NCBI RefSeq assembly: GCF_003254505.1
Contig: NZ_QFYP01000001.1
Location: 3,580,001 to 3,644,000 of the forward strand
Reading direction: 5' to 3'
Length of the DNA: 64,000 bases
Origin: Phenylobacterium hankyongense
GTDB lineage: Bacteria; Pseudomonadota; Alphaproteobacteria; Caulobacterales; Caulobacteraceae
A program made the translations under genes and the position numbers. Every line of letters starts with the position of its first letter. Positions within the stretch are counted from its first letter, which is position 1. Positions 58,348 through 64,000 of the stretch are shown piece after piece. Below the pieces are notes generated by a model that did not search any database, had not been told where the DNA came from, and worked only from the letters and a program-made list of their open reading frames with translations.

Positions 58348-59757
58348 ATGTCCGATCGCATCCTGAACACCGGATTGGAGGCGGCCGACACGCGGCTCTC
58401 CGACCCGGCGCGGGTCGTCACGCTGCTGGCGCTGGGCGGCTACCTGCTGCTGTCGGCCTGTCTGCTCTGGCGCTCGATTGTCCTGCGGCCCTACTCCGAC
58501 ATGCTCGACTGGATCGTCCACTACGACCAGTTCCGGGCCAATGGCGATCTGGCCGGCTATCTGCTGGCGCCGCACAATTTCCATCGCCTGCCGTGGACCT
58601 TCGCCGCGCTGGCCCTGGACATGGGCGTGTTGGGCGGGACCAACCTGCCTTTGATCGCGCTCGGGACCGCGGGGCTCGGGCTGGCGGCCGCTCTGCTGGC
58701 CCGCGAGGCGGCCCGCGCCGCGCCGCCGGGACTCGCCCTCGGCGCGGGGACCGTGGCGGCCATGCTGGCGCTGATGGCGGGGAACATCCTGGACGCCGCC
58801 ACGCCGATCAACATCACCTACGTGCAGTGCGTCGGGCTGAGCGTGCTCGCCATCGTGCTCGCGCAGCCTGCCTCAGAGGGGACGCGGGGGCCCTGGCTCG
58901 GGTTGGCCGCCCTCGCCTGCGCCATGGCCTCGGCGTTCGGGAACGCCGCGGGGCTGGCGCTCTGGCCGGCGCTGGCCTTTGTGGCCTGGCGGCAGGGCGA
59001 CCGCCGTTGGCTGGCCGCCGTGACCATCGTCGGCGCCGCCTTCGTCGCGCTGTACGCCTGGGGACAGTCGCCGGGCGGAGCGGTCGGCGGGGCGACGCAC
59101 GATCCGGCTGCGGCGGGATTGCTGTTCCTCAACTACCTCGCCCTGCCCTGGACGCGGGCGGTCCCTAGCCTGGGCTGGCTCGGCGGCCTCGTGGTCCTGG
59201 CGCTTTGCCTCGCCGCGCTGCTGCTGAAGGGCCGAGCCGACGCCCCGCGCGCCGAGCGGGTCGCCTGCGCCCTGATCCTGTTCTCGCTTGGGACCGCCGC
59301 GATGGCGGCCCTGGGGCGGGTCGCCGACGGCGGCGCCTCCAACGTGCCGCTGCGGTACGCGGTGTTCCTGGCCCCGGCCCACGTCGGCCTGCTGATGCTC
59401 GCCCTGCCCTACGCCGACCGCCTGGCCAGGACCAAGCCCGCTGGGACGGGCGGCGTGCTGGCCGCCATCGCGGTCCTGCTTCTTGGCCAGCAGGCGGCCA
59501 TGGGCCTCGCCGCGGTCCGCACCAGCGACGTGACCCGCCGGCTGGTCACCGATTTCCAGTCCGGCCTGCGCGCGCCGCAGATGCGCCAGGCGATCCACCC
59601 CGACCTCGATCACGCCGCAGCCGTCTACGCGAGTTTGCGTCACCGGGCGCTCTATCAGCGCGAGCTGAACCTGGGGTCTCCGCCGCCCGCTGGCCGCTTG
59701 AGGACAGCCGAGGGGCGCGCTAAGGCGCCCGCAGCAGGCATCTCAGGGGCGAACTGA
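58348..59757 (+). CDS. multi-spanning membrane protein, possible GT-C glycosyltransferase
   Basis: Integral membrane protein of 469 residues with about ten hydrophobic segments from residue 25 to 395 and a soluble C-terminal tail. After the first helix it has SDMLDWIVHYDQF and LLAPHNFHRLPWTF, similar to the acidic loop and HNEHR-type motif in a family of uncharacterised GT-C-like membrane proteins. The acceptor or lipid-linked donor is unknown. Its stop overlaps the bcp start (TGATG). Assignment to glycosyl transfer is tentative. Confidence 0.75.
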   Translation: MSDRILNTGLEAADTRLSDPARVVTLLALGGYLLLSACLLWRSIVLRPYSDMLDWIVHYDQFRANGDLAGYLLAPHNFHRLPWTFAALALDMGVLGGTNLPLIALGTAGLGLAAALLAREAARAAPPGLALGAGTVAAMLALMAGNILDAATPINITYVQCVGLSVLAIVLAQPASEGTRGPWLGLAALACAMASAFGNAAGLALWPALAFVAWRQGDRRWLAAVTIVGAAFVALYAWGQSPGGAVGGATHDPAAAGLLFLNYLALPWTRAVPSLGWLGGLVVLALCLAALLLKGRADAPRAERVACALILFSLGTAAMAALGRVADGGASNVPLRYAVFLAPAHVGLLMLALPYADRLARTKPAGTGGVLAAIAVLLLGQQAAMGLAAVRTSDVTRRLVTDFQSGLRAPQMRQAIHPDLDHAAAVYASLRHRALYQRELNLGSPPPAGRLRTAEGRAKAPAAGISGAN

Positions 59758-60218
59758 TGAGCGAACTGACCGAGGGCGCGGCGGCGCCTGACTTCGAACT
59801 GGAAAGCCCAGACGGGCCGATCCGGCTGGCCGACTTCAAGGGCAAGACCCTGGTGCTCTACTTCTACCCGAAGGACGACACCACCGGCTGCACGCGCGAG
59901 GCGCAGGACTTCACGGCCGCCGCCGCGGACTTCGCCAAGGCGGGCGCGACCGTGGTCGGCGTCTCGAAGGATTCCGTGAAGTCGCACGCGAAGTTCGCCG
60001 CCAAGTACGACCTGGCGGTCCGGCTCGCCGCCGATCCCGAGGGCGCGGTCATCGAGCGCTACGGCGTCTGGGTCGAGAAGAGCATGTACGGGCGCCAGTA
60101 CATGGGCATCGAGCGGGCCACCTTTCTGATCCGGGACGGCGTGGTCCGCCGCGCCTGGCGCAAGGTGAAGGTCGCCAACCACGCGCAGCAGGTGCTGCAG
60201 GCCGTCCAGGCGCTCTAG
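59757..60218 (+). CDS. bcp: thiol peroxidase Bcp, 1-Cys type
   Basis: Cytoplasmic peroxiredoxin of 153 residues reducing H2O2 and organic peroxides. The peroxidatic Cys is in YFYPKDDTTGCTREAQDF (about residue 45). The second Cys found five residues later in E. coli Bcp is Gln here, and no other Cys exists, so it must work as a 1-Cys enzyme with an external thiol. C-terminal RATFLIRDGVVRRAWRKV is typical. Confidence 0.96.
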   Translation: MSELTEGAAAPDFELESPDGPIRLADFKGKTLVLYFYPKDDTTGCTREAQDFTAAAADFAKAGATVVGVSKDSVKSHAKFAAKYDLAVRLAADPEGAVIERYGVWVEKSMYGRQYMGIERATFLIRDGVVRRAWRKVKVANHAQQVLQAVQAL

Positions 60219-60315
60219 GTCCAGGCTCCCGCCGGCTCCGCGGGCCGCGACTCAGTGCGCGCTTGCACGTGGTTAAGATTTCCTTGCATATCGCCGCGAT
60301 CCAAGGGCTTGGGGT

Positions 60316-61482
60316 GTGGCGACAAGCATGACACGCGTAGCGCGCCTTCGGCGTTCGCTCGAACAGCTGTTTCCGGAACGTCATCTCTACGTTCGGTCCG
60401 GCGGCGAAATGCGGGCCTTCGTGCTGACGACGCGCAAGCAGATGGCCGCCGCTGGCGGCGTCGCCGCCGCCGCGCTGTGGATGGGCGTCTGCACCGCCGC
60501 GATGCTGGTCAGCCTGCTCTCCGCCTCCTCCGCCGACCGTGAGATCGCCCGCACCCAGGCCAAGTACGAACGCTGGATCGCCGACCGCCAGGCGCGCCTG
60601 AATTCCGCGGTCGCGCAGCTCAACGCCGGCGGCGGGTCGGCCGAACAGGTGGCCACGACCATCGAGAAACAGCACGCGGCGCTCGCCCTGCTGCTCACCG
60701 ACCTGAAGGGCGCGCCCGGCGCGGCCGAAGCCCTGACGCCGGCCATCAACCGCGCCCTGGCCACCAGCGGCGCCAACCCGGCGCACCGGATGGAAATGGT
60801 GCGCGCCAGCCAGGACCAGCTGCTGGACGCCGCCGACAGCTTCGCCAAGAGCCGCGCCGACCGGTTGCGCCTGGCGTTCCGCCTGGCCGGCCTGACGCCG
60901 ACCTCCTACATGCCCAAGGAAGGCGCCCTGGGCGGTCCGCTGATCGAGTCCAAGGATCCGCGCGCGCTCGCCGTGGTGCTCGACGTCGACGAAGGCTTCG
61001 CCAACCGCATCCAGCACGCAGCCACCGACCTCTCCGACGCCCGCGCCCTGACCGACGCCGCCCGGGCCCTGCCGTTCTCGCGGCCCACCAGCCAGACGCC
61101 GCAGACCAGCGGCTTCGGCGTGCGGGTGGATCCCTTCACCGGCCATCCCGCCTTCCATTCCGGCCTGGATTTCGCCGGTGGGCTGATGACGCCGGTGCAG
61201 TCGACGGCGCCGGGCGTGGTGTCGTTCACCGGCGTGCGCTCGGGCTACGGCAACACCATCGAGGTCGATCACGGCCGCGGCTTCAAGACCCGCTACGCCC
61301 ACCTCGCCAGCATCGGCGTGCGCGTCGGCGACCGCGTCGGCCTCGGCCAGCGGCTGGGCGGCATGGGCTCCACCGGGCGCTCCACCGGAACGCACCTGCA
61401 CTACGAGGTGTGGGTCAACGGCCGCGCCCAGAACCCGGATCGTTTCGTCAAGGCGGGCGCCTATGTTCTCCAAGCCGGATAA
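60316..61482 (+). CDS. M23 family (LytM) peptidase, LmdC-like
   Basis: Inner-membrane-anchored peptidoglycan endopeptidase of up to 388 residues. A cytoplasmic N-terminus (about 1-45, containing LEQLFPERHLYVRSGGEMR), one membrane helix (about 47-70), a coiled-coil-like Ala/Gln region and a C-terminal LytM domain. Zinc ligands are HSGLDFAG (HxxxD, about residue 278) and HLHYEVWV (HxH, about 362). The conserved cytoplasmic tail and the overlapping bactofilin gene match the LmdC-BacA pair of stalked and budding alphaproteobacteria. Start may be GTG 60316 or ATG 60328. Confidence 0.92.
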   Translation: MATSMTRVARLRRSLEQLFPERHLYVRSGGEMRAFVLTTRKQMAAAGGVAAAALWMGVCTAAMLVSLLSASSADREIARTQAKYERWIADRQARLNSAVAQLNAGGGSAEQVATTIEKQHAALALLLTDLKGAPGAAEALTPAINRALATSGANPAHRMEMVRASQDQLLDAADSFAKSRADRLRLAFRLAGLTPTSYMPKEGALGGPLIESKDPRALAVVLDVDEGFANRIQHAATDLSDARALTDAARALPFSRPTSQTPQTSGFGVRVDPFTGHPAFHSGLDFAGGLMTPVQSTAPGVVSFTGVRSGYGNTIEVDHGRGFKTRYAHLASIGVRVGDRVGLGQRLGGMGSTGRSTGTHLHYEVWVNGRAQNPDRFVKAGAYVLQAG

Positions 61483-61873
61483 GCCGACCTCTGCGCGCCT
61501 CGACGGGCCCGACGGCCCCGGCCGCAAATCGATCGCCGCCTCGCTGATCGCCCAGAACGTCACCCTCAAGGGCGACCTCGCCAGCGACGGCGACGTGCAG
61601 CTGGACGGCGCGGTGGTCGGCGACGTGCGCGTGGCGCACCTGAGCATCGGCGAGAGCGGCCGCGTCGAAGGCGCCATCGAGGCCGAGACGGTGGACGTCC
61701 GCGGCCGGGTGGCGGGCGCGATCACCGCCCGCACGGTCCGGCTCTACGGCACCGCCCGGGTCGACGGCGACATCACCCACGCCCAGCTCTCGATGGAGGC
61801 CGGCGCCCATTTCCAGGGCCGCAGCCTGACCGCCGAGCCCGCGGCGGAGCCGCTGAGCGTCGCGGCCGAGTAG
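61463..61873 (+). CDS. bacA: bactofilin
   Basis: Polymer-forming cytoskeletal protein of 136 residues. A short disordered N-terminus is followed by a right-handed beta-helix of repeated hydrophobic turns (NVTLKGDLASDGDVQLDG, HLSIGESGRVEGAIEAETV, TVRLYGTARVDGDITH). It likely assembles at the membrane and positions the M23 peptidase encoded by the overlapping upstream gene (20-bp overlap), as known for bactofilin-M23 pairs in cell-shape control. The symbol bacA is by analogy with Caulobacter. Confidence 0.94.
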   Translation: MFSKPDKPTSARLDGPDGPGRKSIAASLIAQNVTLKGDLASDGDVQLDGAVVGDVRVAHLSIGESGRVEGAIEAETVDVRGRVAGAITARTVRLYGTARVDGDITHAQLSMEAGAHFQGRSLTAEPAAEPLSVAAE

Positions 61874-61880
61874 CCGCTTC

Positions 61881-63006
61881 CTACGCCTCTTCCTTGGCGT
61901 CGCGGGTGACGCCCACCCGCTGCGCCAGCGCCGCGCCCATGAAGGCGTCGAGGTCGCCGTCGAGCACGCCCTGGCTGTCGGAGGTCTCCACGTCGGTTCG
62001 GAGGTCCTTCACCATCTGATATGGCTGCAGGACGTAGGAGCGGATCTGGTGGCCCCAGCCGATGTCGGTCTTCTGGTCCTCCAGCGCCTGCTGCGCCGCC
62101 TCGCGCTTCTGCAGCTCCAGCTCGTAGAGCCGGGCGCGCAGCATCTTCCACGCCTCTTCCCGGTTCTGGTGCTGCGAGCGGCCCGCCTGGCAGGCCACCG
62201 CCACGCCGGTGGGGATGTGCGTCAGGCGCACGGCGCTGTCGGTCTTGTTGATGTGCTGACCGCCGGCGCCTGAGGCGCGATAGGTGTCGGTGCGCACGTC
62301 GGCCGGATTGATCTCGATCTCGATGGCGTCGTCGACCACCGGATAGACCCAGATCGAGGCGAAGCTGGTGTGCCGCCGGGCGCTGGAGTCGTAGGGCGAG
62401 ATGCGCACCAAGCGATGGACGCCGGCCTCGGTCTTCAGCCAGCCGTAGGCGTTGGTCCCCTTCACCTGCAGGGTCGCCGACTTTATGCCGGCCTGTTCGC
62501 CGGTGGTCTCTTCGATGATCTCGACGGTCATCCCGTGCGCCTGGGCCCAGCGGGTGTACATGCGCAGCAGCATGCCGGCCCAGTCGTTGGACTCCGTGCC
62601 GCCGGCGCCGGAATTGATCTCGACGTAGGCGTCGTTGCCGTCGGCCTCGCCGGCCAGCAGGGCTTCGAGCTCGGCGCGGCCGGCGCGCTCCTTCAGGCCC
62701 TTGAGCTGGGCGCGGGCCTCGTCGAGCGAGGCCTCGTCGCCTTCTTCATCGGCCATTTCCGCGTAGCCGATGGCGTCGGCCAGGTCACGCTCCAGCGAGC
62801 GGACGGCGTCGACCTGCGAGGCCAGCCGGGTGCGCTCGCGCATCAGCGCCTGGGCGGCGGCGGCGTCGTCCCAGAGGGTCGGGTCCTCGACCCGGGCGTT
62901 CAGTTCGTCCAGCTTGCGGAGCGCGGGCTCCCAGTCAAAGACGCCTCCTGAGCAGTTCAACCGACTGCTCGATGTCAGCCTTGGCGGCCTCGACATCCAA
63001 TCTCAT
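61881..63006 (-). CDS. prfB: peptide chain release factor 2 with programmed +1 frameshift
   Basis: Release factor RF2, which recognises UGA and UAA. Translation starts at ATG 63006, runs 23 codons (ending ELLRRRL) to an in-frame TGA at 62935-62937, then must shift +1 to continue with [13 protein letters not shown] for 351 more residues (374 in total). The GGQ motif is [16 protein letters not shown], and the SPF-type tripeptide region is [15 protein letters not shown]. The frame break is a functional autoregulatory site, not a sequencing error or a pseudogene. It lies convergent to the bactofilin gene with a 7-bp gap. Confidence 0.97.
62935..62949 (-). promoter_or_regulatory. RF2 programmed +1 frameshift site
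   Basis: Minus-strand AGGAGG (62944-62949), three bases (CGT), then CTT TGA C: an internal Shine-Dalgarno spaced as in E. coli before CUU UGA C. Low RF2 slows termination at UGA and raises the shift, giving negative feedback. Confidence 0.95.
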
Positions 63007-63027
63007 GGGGAAACTCCCGAAACACGT

Positions 63028-63052
63028 GGGCCGGCGGGATAGCCCGCCGCCC
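63028..63052 (-). terminator. hairpin after penicillin-binding protein gene
   Basis: GGCGGG (63033-63038) and CCCGCC (63043-63048) around ATAG, extended by GGGC/GCCC with one bulged base. On the minus strand it follows the PBP stop by 3 bp and precedes prfB. No clear T tract. Confidence 0.4.
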
Positions 63053-63055
63053 GGA

Positions 63056-64000
63056 TCAGTACAAGCCGGTGACGTCGTCGGTCTTCTTCGGCGGCGGCGG
63101 CGGAGCCACCGCGGCGCCGGCGTTCGGCGCACCGGTCACCCCGTTCGACCAGACCTTGTTGTAGGGCTGCGGACCAATGACGCTCGGCCCGCCGCCGACC
63201 GGCGTCGTGGCCACCCGGGGCTCGGTGCCTGGGCGGAAGGCCTCGCGGATGCCGCGCACCATGGCGAACTTGGCATTGGCCGGCGGCGTGAAGTCGTCGA
63301 CCGGCTCGGTCTTCAGGGCGTCCTTCATGAAGTCGATGAAGATCGGCACGGCGGCCACCGCCCCGGTCTCGCCGTGGCCGAGGCTGCGGTTGTCGTCGAA
63401 GCCGACGAACACGCCGACCACCAGCTTGGGCGAGAAGCCCATGAACCAGGCCGAGCGGAAGTCGTTGGTGGTGCCGGTCTTGCCGCCGACGTTGCGGCCC
63501 AGCGACAGCGCCGCGGTCGCCGTGCCGCGCTGGACCACGCCCTGCAGCATCGAGGTGATCTGGTAGGCGGTGATCGGGTCGAGCACCTGGGCGCCGGCCT
63601 GCGGCAGGCGCGGGCTTTCGTCGCCGTTGAAGCCGGCGCCGCAGCGGTCGCAGTCGCGGCGGTCGGCCTTGAAGATGGTCTTGCCTTCGCGGTCCTGGAC
63701 CATCTCGATCAGGTGCGGCTCGATCTTCTTGCCGCCGTTGACGAACGAGGAATAGGCCCCGGCCAGCTTGAACACCGTGGTCTCGCCGGACCCCAGCGCC
63801 ATGGCCAGCACCTTGTCCATGTTGTGGACCACGTCGAGCCGGTCGGCCATGGCGGCGATCTTGGTCATCCCGACCCCCTGGGCCAGGCGCACGGTCATGG
63901 TGTTGCGCGACAGCTCCAGGCCCCGGCGCAGCTGCAGGGCGCCGAAATAGTCGTGCTCGTAGTTCTCCGGCGACCAAGCCTGGCCGTTGGCGCCCGGCAG
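63056..64000 (-). CDS. class A penicillin-binding protein (PBP1a type), N-terminus beyond window
   Basis: C-terminal transpeptidase part of a bifunctional peptidoglycan synthase; 314 residues are visible, and the transglycosylase domain and SxxK motif lie to the right of the window. The segment LELSRNTMTVRLAQ carries the SxN motif and GGKTGTTNDFRSAWFMGFSP the KTG motif. The C-terminal tail (about 45 residues) is Pro/Ala-rich and ends VTGLY. With anmK, mltG and the M23 peptidase it adds to the envelope genes of the window. Confidence 0.95.
   Translation of the reverse strand: MPGANGQAWSPENYEHDYFGALQLRRGLELSRNTMTVRLAQGVGMTKIAAMADRLDVVHNMDKVLAMALGSGETTVFKLAGAYSSFVNGGKKIEPHLIEMVQDREGKTIFKADRRDCDRCGAGFNGDESPRLPQAGAQVLDPITAYQITSMLQGVVQRGTATAALSLGRNVGGKTGTTNDFRSAWFMGFSPKLVVGVFVGFDDNRSLGHGETGAVAAVPIFIDFMKDALKTEPVDDFTPPANAKFAMVRGIREAFRPGTEPRVATTPVGGGPSVIGPQPYNKVWSNGVTGAPNAGAAVAPPPPPKKTDDVTGLY

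Noticed and set aside
62935..63006. prfB as a pseudogene or sequencing frameshift
   Set aside because: The internal Shine-Dalgarno and CTT TGA C show a programmed frameshift.

Overview
The window is about 64 kb of very GC-rich DNA whose codons mostly end in G or C. It comes from an alphaproteobacterial chromosome, most likely Caulobacterales (Caulobacter/Phenylobacterium-like). This rests on gene content and order: an iscR-sufBCDS operon, fabD-fabG-acpP-fabF-mltG-yicC-gmk, rpsF-rpsR-rplI, glnB-glnA, and an M23 peptidase paired with a bactofilin. The family assignment is an inference, since no rRNA or tRNA gene is present to anchor it. I saw no CRISPR array, insertion sequence, integrase or prophage.

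Layout. 1-2.4 kb: the 3' part of a TonB-dependent receptor and a short PepSY-like membrane protein. 2.5-4.7 kb: an unrecognised protein, an aldo/keto reductase and a glyoxalase I. 4.9-9.8 kb: an RND efflux adaptor and pump and a GNAT acetyltransferase. 9.8-16.7 kb (minus strand): an XRE regulator, a small Cys protein, then fatty-acid and envelope genes. 16.8-17.8 kb: a zinc-type dehydrogenase. 18.4-24.3 kb: a chaperone-usher pilus operon built on DUF4402-type subunits, followed by an RTX protein. 25.9-27.9 kb: a periplasmic peroxiredoxin and the S6/S18/L9 operon, closed by a strong terminator. 27.9-31.5 kb (minus): NAD(P)HX repair, a phosphatase and a thiolase-like protein. 31.8-33.6 kb: glnB-glnA with a terminator. 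33.7-42.5 kb: M61 peptidase, parE, a small basic protein, a DEAD-box helicase, a GGDEF protein and an enoyl-CoA hydratase. 42.5-49.7 kb (minus): a nine-gene SUF operon led by an IscR-type regulator. 49.9-58.3 kb: hydrolases, transsulfuration enzymes, a CAP-domain protein, anmK and tyrS. 58.3-64 kb: a membrane protein, Bcp, M23 peptidase plus bactofilin, prfB with its programmed frameshift, and the 3' end of a class A penicillin-binding protein gene.

The best candidates for something little described are these. (1) The DUF4402 chaperone-usher cluster has an unusually AT-rich upstream region with a textbook sigma-54 -24/-12 element, a second sigma-70-like promoter, several inverted repeats, and a strong GAAA-loop hairpin just after the first subunit gene. 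(2) A possible 15-codon leader peptide with tandem Tyr codons lies upstream of tyrS, next to an inverted repeat and apparently at the transcription start of a sigma-70-like promoter. (3) An uncharacterised gene is embedded between sufB and sufC. (4) An A9 tract at the end of a small basic protein gene could extend it by slippage into a downstream open frame. Established regulatory RNA signals are also visible: the prfB +1 frameshift site and a hairpin before rpsF with the shape of the S6:S18 autoregulatory motif.
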